Assembly (NCBI GenBank): GCA_030378015.1
Contig: JAUCGG010000014.1
Location: forward strand, 1-48,737
Length of the DNA stretch: 48,737 bases
Source: Desulfococcaceae bacterium HSG8
GTDB taxonomy: Bacteria > Desulfobacterota > Desulfobacteria > Desulfobacterales > 4be13
Direction: 5' to 3'
Part shown: piece after piece, positions 8,412 to 16,153 of the stretch
Position numbering within the stretch: position 1 is the first letter of the stretch
How the letters are laid out: every line of letters starts with the position of its first letter
Notes under the pieces: model-generated
Database searches by the model: none
What the model was told of the DNA's origin: nothing
Seen by the model: only the letters and a program-made list of their open reading frames with translations
Translations under genes and position numbers: made by a program

Positions 8412-8636
8412 ATGCTGAACATTGATATAATGAAAGCCGGAGACTGTCTGCCTGAACTTGTTGCCCAGAGTATCGGCGGAGACGAAATTGTAATCACCAG
8501 AAACGGACAGCCCGTTGTGAAACTTGTGGCTGTCACCGGGCAGAAAAGGAAACGCCGTTTCGGAAGTGCGAAGGGGCTGATAAAAATTTCCGACGACTTT
8601 GACGAACCGCTTGACGATTTCAGGGATTATATGTGA
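8412..8636 (+). CDS. Phd/YefM-type (VapB) antitoxin
   Basis: 74 residues with the Phd/YefM N-terminal layout: MLNIDIMKAGDCLPELV, then GDEIVITRNGQPVVKLV, which forms the dimeric DNA-binding fold. The C terminus FDEPLDDFRDYM is the usual toxin-wrapping tail of antitoxins paired with PIN toxins. AGGAAGAG precedes the ATG. The stop overlaps the next start (ATGTGATG), a classic coupled antitoxin-toxin arrangement, but the toxin is now broken. It would be expected to autoregulate its own promoter; the operator is not identified. Confidence 0.85.
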   Translation: MLNIDIMKAGDCLPELVAQSIGGDEIVITRNGQPVVKLVAVTGQKRKRRFGSAKGLIKISDDFDEPLDDFRDYM

Positions 8637-8789
8637 TGCGCCTGCTACTTGACACAAGCAGTTTTCCTCTGGTTTGTTGCCGGAAGCGACAAACTGAGCG
8701 TAAAAGCCAGGGAGCTTATCGAGGATTTTGACAATGAGCTTGTCCTGAGCGTGGCGAGCCTGTGGGAGATGGCAATCAAGGTGATGTGA
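8636..8789 (+). pseudogene. VapC-type PIN toxin, frameshifted and cut by a group II intron
   Basis: Starts MRLLLDTS with the first catalytic Asp. A one-base shift near 8658 is needed to continue as VFLWFVAGSDKLSVKARELI, then LVLSVASLWEMAIKV with the conserved Glu. At the AIKV position the sequence switches to group II intron sequence (8781 onward) and terminates at TGA 8787. The C-terminal half of the PIN domain, with the other acidic residues, is absent. The gene cannot make an active RNase, leaving the antitoxin orphaned. Confidence 0.8.
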
Positions 8790-9598
8790 ATCACTGCAGG
8801 ATCGTGAGTTAAGACAGGCTGAAGGTGCTGTTAAGCCTGAACCGAAAAGGTGAGCGGCCAGGTTCGGGGGCTGATGTTTCCTCCGACGCAGATGTTGCGC
8901 CGTCGGTCTGCGGGCGGAGCCTGAGTCGTCCGAAAGGTACTTATGCGGAACGTGGCAAGCCCGATTATCTCCGTGAAGGCGGAAACCGAACCGCAAGGCG
9001 ACAGATAAGCGGGCATGGGATTTCGGAGAAAGCGGATGCCGTGCTGTAATCGTGCGGATACGGGCTGAATTTGACGGAACAGTTAAAACGACATTGCCCG
9101 GCCTGAAAAGGAGCAGACTTCCGAGCGGTCTTTCATCACGAGATAGCTGAAGAACAGTGTATAAACAGGAGTTCGCAGATCGGAGCCGGTTCTGAATGCC
9201 GGCGGCGCGAGCCTGCGTTTCGTCAGAAACGTACACTGCCTGACGGTGCGTATCGTGAAGGTTCTGAGGGAAAGGAGAAATTCTGACTCGTCCGATTTGC
9301 GGAAAGCCTTGCCGCAAATGCGGATAACTGAAGACCGGAAGCTGAGGAAAATGAAAATGCTTTAAATTCAAGTCCTTCTGCGGAATTCTGAACCGTGCGG
9401 AGATTCGAGCCGCCGGGGGCGGAAAAACGGAAGAAAGGCGGACTGACGGAAAATAAACAGGTGTCCTCAGTTAATGACCGGATGCTGACGAACCGGATCT
9501 CGCAAGAGGTCTCAGAGAGGCCTGAGCCGGATGTGGGGAAACTCACAAGTCCGGTTCTCAGGGGGCTTAGGGATGGCAACATCCCTTGGCTACCCGAC
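8781..9598 (+). mobile_element. ORF-less group II intron fragment (5' end missing)
   Basis: About 190 bp at the start is nearly identical to 16405-16600 (GTGAATCACTRCAGGATCGTGA onward), which is domain I-type sequence. Domain V is at 9524-9557 (GAGCCGG stem, GGAAAC loop, CCGGTTC). Domain VI follows, ending TACCCGAC at 9598. The middle holds no reverse transcriptase gene. The 5' end is lost where it abuts vapC. The base after the 3' end starts an AGGC motif that is the expected beginning of the xisHI cassette. Confidence 0.72.
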
Positions 9599-9625
9599 AG
9601 GCACAGAGGAAAATATTCGATAACG

Positions 9626-10071
9626 ATGTCACGAAAAGACACCTATCACGATGTTGTGAAAGAGACACTTATAAAGGATGGACGGTCACCCACGATCCGT
9701 ACATATTCAGAACCGACCTCAGAACCGACCCCAGACTGATAGCGGATCTGGGAGCGGAGAGACTGATAGCCGCCGAACGGAAGTATGAAAAAATTGTTGT
9801 CGAGATCAAAAATTTTCTTCGGACATCCCAAGTGGTTGACCTGGAGGAAGCCGTGGGGAAATACAGCATATATAACATCTTTCTCCGACAGCATGAGCCG
9901 GACAGGACATTGTGGCTGGCTGTTCCGCTCCATGCGTCCGAAAATATTCTCAGCCGGGAGGTGGGAAGGGTCACCCTTGAAGCAATGAGGATTCCTGTCA
10001 TTGTGTATTCGTTATCCGGGAAGGAGCCGCTGATATGGAAAATTCCGAAGAGTTTTACAGAGAATGTGTGA
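9626..10071 (+). pseudogene. xisH: XisH-family protein, frameshifted (cassette copy 1)
   Basis: From ATG 9626 the product begins MSRKDTYHDVVKETLIKDG, then needs a frame change at about 9680 to continue WTVTHDPYIF and on to DPRLIADLGAERLIAAE and KIVVEIKNF. The change is explained by loss of one GATG unit from the expected GATGGATGG. An extra RTDL duplication follows. The Asp and Glu-x-Lys of a PD-(D/E)XK nuclease-like core are kept. XisH was named from cyanobacterial fdxN-element excision. It overlaps xisI downstream. Unless the slip is reversible the protein is not made. Confidence 0.78.
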
Positions 10072-10388
10072 AGAGACTTCTGACATCATACGAGTCCTTG
10101 AGAACAAACGATTCGCATATCGAGCTTGTCTTTGACGACGAGCGGATGCGGTACATGGCTGTCTGGGTGGGATGGCAGAAACACAGGCGTATCCATCAGT
10201 GCGCTGTCCATATTGACATATGCGACGGGAATGTGGTCATTCAGTGGAACGACACGGAGGACATGCCTGATGAGGAACTGTCAGAAATGGGGATTCCGAA
10301 ATCACATATACATTCGGAGATCATTCCTCCCGAAGCCCGGCTGCGTTCAGAAGAAAATACATACGACACGGAATCGCTGGTCACATAG
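10035..10388 (+). CDS. xisI: XisI-family protein (cassette copy 1)
   Basis: 117 residues with the XisI layout: N-terminal helix (YRECVKRLLTSYESL), then a beta-rich body with YMAVWVGWQKHRRIHQCAVH, the DGNVVIQWNDTEDM strand-turn and MGIPKSHI near the end. Homologue of the protein at 15611-15946. The start lies inside the end of xisH (37-nt overlap), as is normal for the pair. The cassette's attC begins 8 nt beyond the stop codon. XisI is always found with XisH; the joint function outside cyanobacterial excision is not established. Confidence 0.85.
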   Translation: MENSEEFYRECVKRLLTSYESLRTNDSHIELVFDDERMRYMAVWVGWQKHRRIHQCAVHIDICDGNVVIQWNDTEDMPDEELSEMGIPKSHIHSEIIPPEARLRSEENTYDTESLVT

Positions 10389-10395
10389 AAAAAGT

Positions 10396-10417
10396 GCCTA
10401 ACCCGGCGCTGCACCGG
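10396..10417 (+). other. attC left half (R'' and L'') of the xisHI-1 cassette
   Basis: GCCTAAC at 10396-10402 is followed by CCGGCGCTGCACCGG, closely matching the left arm of the complete sites at 16154 and 17278. The reverse complement of GCCTAAC is GTTAGGC, matching the AGGC at 9599 where this cassette begins. The right half is missing and group II intron sequence follows. Confidence 0.65.
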
Positions 10418-11276
10418 GTGCAACATGAAGTCGCTGATTTGATTGTTGATTTCATTCCTCATTATGAGGAATGAAAGTTCAACCCGTCATGTTGCTGACG
10501 GTTTCTTACTCCGACATGCGTCGTTGGTAACGACGGGGTGTGAGAGCTCGGAGGACAATGCAGCCCTCATGCCGCAAGGCATGGGAGGGAAGACCGTGAG
10601 GAATTCCCAATTCTGGCAGCATCGCAAGCCGGAGGGGAACTGAGAAGGACGATATGCGTAACATATGTGAATCGCCGTGTTTCGGCAGGCTCAACAACCA
10701 TAAGCGTCGTGAACGACAACAGGCTGAAGATGCTGATAAGCCTGAACCAGAAGGTGAGGGGTATGGTCAGTGCGCTCCGCTTTCGCACTGCGCAGCCGAT
10801 GATTCCCCCGGTGTATAGGCGGGCGCTGAGTCGTCACAGTCAGATCATGCGGAACATGGTAAGCCCGTATCTCTCCTCATTGTAATAAGAGGCAGAAGCC
10901 GCAAGGCGTACCGAAGGGGGTGCGGGTAAATGATGTCGGAGGAAGCGAATGCCGCATTGTAACGATGCGGATAGCGGTTCATGCCGTGACCCGAAAGGGT
11001 GCAGACTTCCGACAGGCGGCGGATCACGGGAAAGACGAGGAAAAGTTTTACCGCAGGCAGCACGGACAGACACCGGGCCTCCGGGCCGACAGGTGACGGC
11101 ACTGCGGACGGTCAACCGTAAGCTGAGTAAGAATCCGTACCGTGAAGTCGGCGGAGAAGGTTTTCCGCCGGCGGGTGCTTCACGGCGCCTTATTGTTGCC
11201 TGAGCCGTATGCGGGGAAACTTGCTCGTGCGGTTCTTAGGGGACGGGGGTGTGGTAACACCCCCCTGTTACCCGAC
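10418..11276 (+). mobile_element. ORF-less group II intron, nearly full length
   Basis: Starts GTGCAACATGAAGTCGC, related to the GTGCGAYACGAAGTYGC start of the other copies (consensus GTGYG). Domain I-type sequence includes GAGAAGGACGATATGCGTAA and the CGCCGTGTTTCGGCAGG stem-loop. Domain V is at 11202-11238 (GAGCCGT stem, GGGGAAAC, GCGGTTC). The domain VI hairpin ends TTACCCGAC at 11276; 11278 is an alternative end. There is no open frame for a reverse transcriptase, so it would need help in trans to move. Confidence 0.72.
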
Positions 11277-11340
11277 ACAGGCTACGGGTTCCCGGACGGT
11301 GAGGTCTTTTTTTGCCGCCTGCCGCTTAACTGAATATTAA

Positions 11341-11799
11341 ATGGAAAAAATGATAGAAATTAAGGAAATCTCTCCAGACTTGGTTCCTCAAAAACTGTTA
11401 CTAGAAGCGGATCCATCAATTGAACGAGTAAATCAATATTTGGAAGGCTCATTATGTTATGTGGCTGTAATCCGGAAAGAAATTGTTGGAGTCTGTGTTT
11501 TAAACCCCATAGACAAAAACAGAATTGAGTTATTCAATATCGCTGTCTTACCGGAAAACCACAAATCAGGTATTGGGTCACAATTACTCCAATTTGTTCT
11601 GGACAGCGTTAGAGAGAAAAAATTTGAATCAGTGGAATTAGGAACTGGTACGTTTGGTTATCAATTGGCATTTTATCAACGTTTTGGATTTCGAGTGGAC
11701 TCAATACTCAAAGACCATTTTATCAACAATTATGATGAACCAATTTTTGAAAATGAAATCCAACTTAAAGACATGTTACGGCTTATTCTGAAGCTGTGA
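11341..11799 (+). CDS. GNAT family N-acetyltransferase (gene cassette)
   Basis: 152 residues with the GNAT core: beta strands CYVAVIRKEIVGVCVL and RIELFNIAVLPE, the acetyl-CoA pyrophosphate loop HKSGIGSQLLQ at about residues 74-84, and the YQLAFYQRFGFR signature near the C-terminal third. The substrate is unknown. Start: ATG 11341 lies inside the cassette's first bases (TTAAATGG), and an ATG three codons later is possible; no strong ribosome-binding site is seen. The gene fills its cassette, ending just before attC 11808-11880. It is clearly AT-richer than the housekeeping genes in the window, consistent with acquisition. Confidence 0.88.
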   Translation: MEKMIEIKEISPDLVPQKLLLEADPSIERVNQYLEGSLCYVAVIRKEIVGVCVLNPIDKNRIELFNIAVLPENHKSGIGSQLLQFVLDSVREKKFESVELGTGTFGYQLAFYQRFGFRVDSILKDHFINNYDEPIFENEIQLKDMLRLILKL

Positions 11800-11807
11800 T
11801 AAAAACC

Positions 11808-11880
11808 ATTTAACAAAAGGCCAAAGACCGACATTCACCGCAAAAAGCAGCAGTGAATGCGGCTTAGCCAGGCGTTATTT
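11808..11880 (+). other. attC recombination site of the GNAT cassette
   Basis: R'' ATTTAAC (11808-11814) and R' GTTATTT (11874-11880) bracket an imperfect palindrome (CCGACATTCAC against GTGAATGCGG). The reverse complement of R'' is GTTAAAT, and the cassette begins TTAAAT at 11336. Confidence 0.72.
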
Positions 11881-12131
11881 GGCGAAGTAATATCTGGAGA
11901 AACAACCCACAGCTACCTGACCCCTTTCGGACTGTACATACGCCGTAGCTGACAATTTGACTAATAAGCTGGTGCCAGGTATCCGGGAACGAATGTCACA
12001 CCCGCGTTTTCTGGCAGAGTGATCTGTCGGAAAGGGTAAGGTAGGAAAAACTCGATATTCTGAAACTTGTGATGCGGGCGAGATCGGACCCGTCAGCCGA
12101 TTGATCCCAAGGATAAAGGAAAGGACTCGTC

Positions 12132-13013
12132 ATGAATGAAAACCTGCCGGAGCGTTTCAAACTGAAAGCCGTCGTAAAAGGAATTTGTGCTTTTGTCATC
12201 TTTGAATTAATCCTAGCTGTTACAGTCGTAATCTATTACCTGCCACGTGAAATTGATAACATGAAAAAAGTTTATGAAGGTTCAGCTGCGATCCTTATTA
12301 TATCAGCTATACTTATTATACTCATATGGATAGTTCTATATGGATCATCAACCGTCACTTTTTATGAGGATCATCTGAAAGCGGAATCCCTGTTGGGCCG
12401 CCCCATCCGGATAGATTACACGGATATTGTAGCCATTGACAGAGGGGGAGGTTACAAACTCAGATCAGCTAAAAAAAACCTGGAATTGTCTTCGTTTTTT
12501 AAAAATTCCGATAAAATGAGAGCGATTGCCGACAACCGGATCAGACAATTCTTCGAAAAGAATTGTATGGAAAAATTTGGAAAAAATCAAACTTTCATCT
12601 GCCGGGCTCCGGCGCTGATAAGAACTACGCCAATTGCCGTCATTTTGATCAGCATTCTGTCGATTCTCTGTTATATATATATGTTTCAGTGGAGATATCT
12701 TTTCCCGATGATCGTTTTCTTTGGAGGCTTCTGGCTGTTATTGGCCGTATCTACCAGGGGAATCAATACGCAATATCTCGTGAACTCCGAGGGAATCGAA
12801 GTGAAAAACAGATTCTCATCCAAACAGTATCAATGGGAAGACTTTATCGGCATCGAACATCTTTTTATGGGCCACGGAAGAGGAAATATTGTTTCGATCA
12901 TCTTACAAACAAGGGATAAAAAGAAGATTGCTATCAGAGCAATACTGGATAATTTCGAGGCGCTTCGCCTGATAGCTGAAACGAAGATTCCCCATGACAA
13001 AAAAAAGATGTAG
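12132..13013 (+). CDS. Membrane protein with two helical hairpin/PH-like halves, unknown function
   Basis: 293 residues. Two pairs of membrane helices (about residues 16-35 and 47-70, then about 165-182 and 190-208) are each followed by a soluble beta-rich segment (TVTFYEDHLKAESLLGRPIR; TQYLVNSEGIEVKNRFSSKQ) resembling bacterial PH-like membrane modules, so it looks like an internal duplication. I do not recognise a named family. AAAGGA precedes the ATG. The gene directly downstream also encodes a small membrane protein and is probably cotranscribed. No attC follows the pair, so cassette membership is uncertain. Confidence 0.7.
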   Translation: MNENLPERFKLKAVVKGICAFVIFELILAVTVVIYYLPREIDNMKKVYEGSAAILIISAILIILIWIVLYGSSTVTFYEDHLKAESLLGRPIRIDYTDIVAIDRGGGYKLRSAKKNLELSSFFKNSDKMRAIADNRIRQFFEKNCMEKFGKNQTFICRAPALIRTTPIAVILISILSILCYIYMFQWRYLFPMIVFFGGFWLLLAVSTRGINTQYLVNSEGIEVKNRFSSKQYQWEDFIGIEHLFMGHGRGNIVSIILQTRDKKKIAIRAILDNFEALRLIAETKIPHDKKKM

Positions 13014-13031
13014 AAGAAAGGAGGGGCCGAC

Positions 13032-13520
13032 CTGGAATTCCTGCGGGAACAGCTCAAAATCCGAAAACGGTTGGGCATTCCCCTTGTCTGCATCGTTCTG
13101 CTCCTGCTCGTCATCAGCGGGGGACCCACATGTGTCCGGGAATACCGGCTGGATCATTCCGGCAAGGTGACGAGCGGCACGGTCACAGCTCGGGAAAAAA
13201 AGGCCGATACCCGTTTTTTCGAATACGAATTCCAGGTGTCAGGAGCCGGTTATCAAGGAAGAAAACTCGTTCGGCACAAACATTATGACGAGTATCGGAA
13301 AGGCGATTCCGTCCAAATCGAATACCTGCCTGACGATCCGAAGATCAACCGACCGAAGGGAATCGCAGTTAGGCGAAGCCGGAGGTATTATTTCTTGGGG
13401 ATTTTGTTGTTTATTTTTGCTGTGATCGTCATCTTCAACTTCAGGTGGCAGCAAAAGAAACTGGACGCCGAAAGACAAAAAGGAAATCTGGCAACTGGAT
13501 TGAAACAGGAGAATACATAA
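13032..13520 (+). CDS. DUF3592-like membrane protein
   Basis: About 162 residues if CTG 13032 is used, or 149 from TTG 13071. AAAGGAGGGG at 13017-13026 is placed for the CTG, so the longer form is preferred despite the rare start. Layout: basic N terminus, a membrane helix (GIPLVCIVLLLLVISGG), a beta domain with GKVTSGTVTAREKK, FFEYEFQV and YRKGDSVQIEYLPDDP, then a second helix (YYFLGILLFIFAVIVIF). This TM-beta-TM plan and the VxVxYLPxxP motif match DUF3592. It starts 18 nt after the previous membrane protein gene. Function unknown. Confidence 0.68.
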   Translation: MEFLREQLKIRKRLGIPLVCIVLLLLVISGGPTCVREYRLDHSGKVTSGTVTAREKKADTRFFEYEFQVSGAGYQGRKLVRHKHYDEYRKGDSVQIEYLPDDPKINRPKGIAVRRSRRYYFLGILLFIFAVIVIFNFRWQQKKLDAERQKGNLATGLKQENT

Positions 13521-13759
13521 GAGTTTTTTCCAAAATCGGAATGTGCAGCCTGATGTAAAAATCGGGCAAGTGTTTTGAATTGAATTGCAGCCCGCTTTTT
13601 TTTAATGGCATGATTTGCTTGTGCGGACATGTACCGCCTTTATGAGTTGCGGATTGGAGCGGAATTCAAATGATCTATTCTCCCTTCCCTGACAGGGTGA
13701 AGAGTCCGTAACTTTCCCGGCTTGATTTCATTGGATCGGAGTCTGTCATGAAATATTTT

Positions 13760-13961
13760 CTGATTATAACGGATTTAGGGGAGCCTGATGGTGAGGGGTT
13801 AAGGGTTAAGTTTTAAGGGTTAAGGGTTAAGGGTTAAGGTCGAGGAGGGCTGAGGGCGGGTTTGGGGAACGGGGCCCGCCGAGCCTTGCCCCTTAACCTT
13901 AACCCTTACCCTTACCCTTAACCCTTAAAGCTTAAACCTCCCCTAAATTCGTTATAATCAG
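13760..13961. mobile_element. MITE family F copy 1 with telomere-like TTAAGGG interior
   Basis: Perfect-ended inverted repeats CTGATTATAACG...CGTTATAATCAG, flanked by an 8-bp direct duplication AATATTTT (13752-13759 and 13962-13969). The interior has tandem GGGTTAA heptamers on the left and inverted CCCTTAA heptamers on the right, so the whole element is one large cruciform. Nothing else is recognised in 13521-13751. Confidence 0.88.
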
Positions 13962-13981
13962 AATATTTTGTTTGTTTTTCA

Positions 13982-14193
13982 ATGGTATTTCTTCAACTGT
14001 TCGTTATCTGCCTGTTTTTTATACATTCTCACTGTATGGGACAATCGGAAGGCGATATATCACCGGAAAATCGACCGAAAATAGGGCTGGTTCTCAGCGG
14101 TGGGGAGCCCGCGGGGTTGCACATGCGAGAGTACTCAAAGTCTTCGAAGAAATGCACATCCCCATTCATTACATTGCCGGAACGAGTATGGGA
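13982..14193 (+). pseudogene. Patatin-like phospholipase, N-terminal fragment
   Basis: ATG 13982 opens a signal-peptide-like stretch (VFLQLFVICLFFIHSHC), then RPKIGLVLSGG. After a frame change at about 14100 the patatin pattern continues as GARGVAHARVLKVFEEM and HIPIHYIAGTSMG, which holds the nucleophile-elbow serine. At GTSMG the sequence passes directly into a PIN toxin; the rest of the lipase, with its catalytic Asp, is absent. A non-functional remnant created by a deletion or recombination event. Confidence 0.8.
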
Positions 14194-14571
14194 GTTGTTC
14201 CTGACACAAATATTTTTGTTTCCGCGCTCAGATCAGACAGGGGTGCCTCGTATGCCGTCATACCGCAGCTTCCCTCCGATCAGTTCCGGATTGCTCTGAG
14301 CATTCCTTTGTATGTCGAATATCAGGATGTCCTGACAAGACCGGAACACATGAGCGGGGAAAGCACGGCGGAGGAAGTTCCCGCCTTTCTGCGTTACATC
14401 TGTGGCATTGCCCACAGACAGCGGATTTTTTTTCTCTGGCGTCCGTGGCTTTCAGACCCGAAGGACGACATGGTTCCGGAGACTGCGGTTGCGTCACAGA
14501 GTCGTTACATAGTCACTTATAATCTCACAGATTTCAGAGGGTCGAAAAACATTTCGGCATCACGCCGGTAA
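14188..14571 (+). CDS. PIN-domain toxin, joined to a patatin remnant; C-terminal tail frameshifted
   Basis: From ATG 14188 the product begins MGVVPDTNIFVSALRSDRG, the start of the PIN toxin family with FVSAL and a downstream LWRPWLSDPKDDMV acidic motif and YIVTYNLTDF. All main acidic residues appear present. The last segment is out of frame: shifting near 14540 restores EKHFGITPVIPGEFLHI ending at a TGA that overlaps the next start. The ATG-GGA at the junction is shared with the lipase GTSMG motif, so it could still be translated from its own start or as a fusion. The partner is the RHH-like gene downstream. Confidence 0.72.
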   Translation: MGVVPDTNIFVSALRSDRGASYAVIPQLPSDQFRIALSIPLYVEYQDVLTRPEHMSGESTAEEVPAFLRYICGIAHRQRIFFLWRPWLSDPKDDMVPETAVASQSRYIVTYNLTDFRGSKNISASRR

Positions 14572-14614
14572 TTCCCGGAGAATTTCTGCATATAATAATA
14601 AGGAGTCAGCAATC

Positions 14615-14851
14615 ATGAACGCTATCACGGTGGAACTGCCGAAATCTTTGCATATGAAAATCAGCGAACTGTCCCGGGCCGAAGGGATATCGGCAAACCA
14701 GTTTCTTATTCTTGCTGCCGCCGAAAAGATGTCCGCCATACTGACCGAAAATTATCTGGAAGAGGAAGCCCGGCAAGGCAGGCGTGAGGATTTCGACAAG
14801 ATTATGAAAGCCGTTCCCTGTGCGGAGCCGGAGGAGCATGACCGTATCTGA
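14615..14851 (+). CDS. Ribbon-helix-helix antitoxin-like protein
   Basis: 78 residues. The first 45 (ITVELPKSLHMKISELSRAE, then GISANQFLILAAAEKM) match the ribbon-helix-helix DNA-binding domain of small antitoxins and HicB-like C termini. The acidic, Arg-rich tail would contact a toxin. AAGGAG precedes the ATG. It follows the PIN gene with a 4-nt overlap to that gene's original stop codon, a reversed toxin-first order. Probably an autoregulator of the pair. Confidence 0.78.
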   Translation: MNAITVELPKSLHMKISELSRAEGISANQFLILAAAEKMSAILTENYLEEEARQGRREDFDKIMKAVPCAEPEEHDRI

Positions 14852-15030
14852 CAGAAACAAAAACAGGTGTTCAAAAGAACGGCATAACCCTAAATTGCAG
14901 CGGGTGGAGGGAAATGGGGTCGGGCCAAGCTAATATGCTGAATTTATATATTATGGATGATAATTAAGGGGCATATTTGGGCTTGAAACAACTTTTTTGA
15001 CACCAAAAAGGCGGTTTTAGGAATAAAAAG

Positions 15031-15060
15031 TTGACATAATGCCAATTGTGAACATATACT
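15031..15060 (+). promoter_or_regulatory. Probable sigma-70 promoter upstream of the second xisHI cassette
   Basis: TTGACA at 15031-15036 and TATACT at 15055-15060 with an 18-nt spacer. It lies just before attC 15075-15147 and points at the xisH/xisI pair, so it could drive cassette expression independently of an integron promoter. Confidence 0.5.
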
Positions 15061-15074
15061 TGGATATATATTGC

Positions 15075-15147
15075 ACATAACCATCGCATCAACACGGACG
15101 TGGCTTCCGCTAGCGATCCAACCACGCCGGTTATGCGAGCGTTAGCC
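15075..15147 (+). other. attC-like site before the second xisHI cassette
   Basis: ACATAAC at 15075-15081 and GTTAGCC at 15141-15147 bracket a palindrome (ACGTGG against CCACGC, with CGCAT against ATGCG). GTTAGCC is the exact reverse complement of the R'' box (GGCTAAC, 16154) at the end of the xisHI cassette that starts here. Confidence 0.72.
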
Positions 15148-15206
15148 CGCTACAAATCATGTAAAAGTGTTTGCAAACAGATAACCCCATGACACAATAA
15201 TATTAT

Positions 15207-15644
15207 ATGCCCAGATACGATTTATATCATGAGGAAGTCAGGCATGCCCTTGAAAAAGACGGATGGAGTATCACAGCAGATCCTTTTGTCATCGAATACA
15301 AAGGGCTGCGTCTGTATGCCGACCTCGGGGCGGAAAAAGTGATTGCCGCCGAAAAAGAAAACCGTAAGATTGTCGTGGAAATAAAAGTGTTCGGAACCCC
15401 TTCGCCGGTCAGCGAACTGGAGAAGGCAATCGGTCAGTACGGTATCTACAGAACCCTGATCAGACGTGTCAGCCCCGAATATTCACTCTGGCTGGCTGCC
15501 CCCGACGATGTGTATGAGGATTTTTTCCTGCGTCCGGCCATCCGGGAAATAACCGCCGACCATTCGATCAGCATGCTTGTTTTCAATCCGGAGACCGAGG
15601 AGATTGTCAGATGGATAAATCAGGAAGATACAGAAATATTGTAA
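15207..15644 (+). CDS. xisH: XisH-family protein (cassette copy 2, intact)
   Basis: 145 residues, full family length. A PD-(D/E)XK nuclease-like core is visible: LYADLGAEKVIAAEK with Asp39 and IVVEIKVF with Glu58-x-Lys60, followed by the helix LEKAIGQYGIYRTLI. XisH is named from the cyanobacterial nitrogen-fixation element whose excision it controls; it occurs widely in filamentous and multicellular bacteria without that element, where its role is unknown. It overlaps xisI by 34 nt. The gene belongs to an attC-bounded cassette, so it moves as a unit with xisI. It differs clearly from the broken copy at 9626. Confidence 0.88.
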   Translation: MPRYDLYHEEVRHALEKDGWSITADPFVIEYKGLRLYADLGAEKVIAAEKENRKIVVEIKVFGTPSPVSELEKAIGQYGIYRTLIRRVSPEYSLWLAAPDDVYEDFFLRPAIREITADHSISMLVFNPETEEIVRWINQEDTEIL

Positions 15645-15946
15645 GGGATTTGCTGACACGTCATGCGGAGCATTTCCCGCACCACGGAGAGATAAGAACG
15701 CTTCCGGTCAGTGATGAGAAGAATGACAACTATCTGCTGATGGATATCGGCTGGGACAGGACAGGGCGTGTACACACAGTCGCATTCCATGTGCATATAA
15801 ACAATGAAAAAATATGGATTGAATGGGACGGCACCGAAAACGGCATCACAGACGAGCTGCTCGCCGCCGGTGTTCCAAGGGAAGACATCGTACTGGGTTT
15901 TTACCGTCCCGGACGACGGGCAATAACCGGTTTTGCCGTAGAGTGA
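15611..15946 (+). CDS. xisI: XisI-family protein (cassette copy 2)
   Basis: 111 residues. N-terminal helix (YRNIVRDLLTRHAEHF), then the beta-rich XisI body: YLLMDIGWDRTGRVHTVAFH, KIWIEWDGTENGI, and LAAGVPREDIVLGFY near the end. The start codon is inside the xisH 3' end, giving translational coupling. The pattern is shared with the copy at 10035. Role presumed as partner of XisH; no enzymatic motif is visible. Confidence 0.88.
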   Translation: MDKSGRYRNIVRDLLTRHAEHFPHHGEIRTLPVSDEKNDNYLLMDIGWDRTGRVHTVAFHVHINNEKIWIEWDGTENGITDELLAAGVPREDIVLGFYRPGRRAITGFAVE

Positions 15947-15974
15947 GCGATGTGGCTTGTGAATTAAAAAGCGG

Positions 15975-16146
15975 CTGATTATAACGGATTTAGGGGAGCC
16001 CTGTGAACGTGCCCGTAAACTTGGACTTGAACTCGGACCTGAACCTGAATCCCGGCGTGAACACTCATCTGAGATCGCGTCTGAGTTCATGTTCAGGTCC
16101 AAGTTTAAGTTTAAGTTTAAGGCTCCCCTAAATCCGTTATAATCAG
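15975..16146. mobile_element. MITE family F copy 2 with hexamer-repeat interior
   Basis: Ends CTGATTATAACGGATTTAGG and its complement, flanked by the 8-bp duplication AAAAGCGG (15967-15974 and 16147-16154). The interior carries period-6 repeats (ACTTGGACTTGAACTCGGAC on the left; inverted CAAGTTTAAGTTTAAG on the right), unrelated to the interior of copy 1. It inserted between the xisI stop and the cassette's attC. Confidence 0.88.
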
Positions 16147-16153
16147 AAAAGCG

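Noticed and set aside
8397-9371. 324-codon minus-strand frame over vapB and the intron fragment
   Set aside because: It runs antisense through the antitoxin gene and group II intron RNA, and its composition (Ser, Arg, His, Pro rich) is typical of a shadow frame.
13797-13930. Telomere or chromosome-end sequence (TTAAGGG repeats)
   Set aside because: The repeats are internal, arranged as an inverted pair and bounded by MITE ends with an 8-bp target duplication.
14880-14930. Additional attC starting at the GCATAACCC motif near 14882
   Set aside because: The box departs from RYYYAAC and no pairing right arm with a GTTRRRY end was found at a suitable distance.
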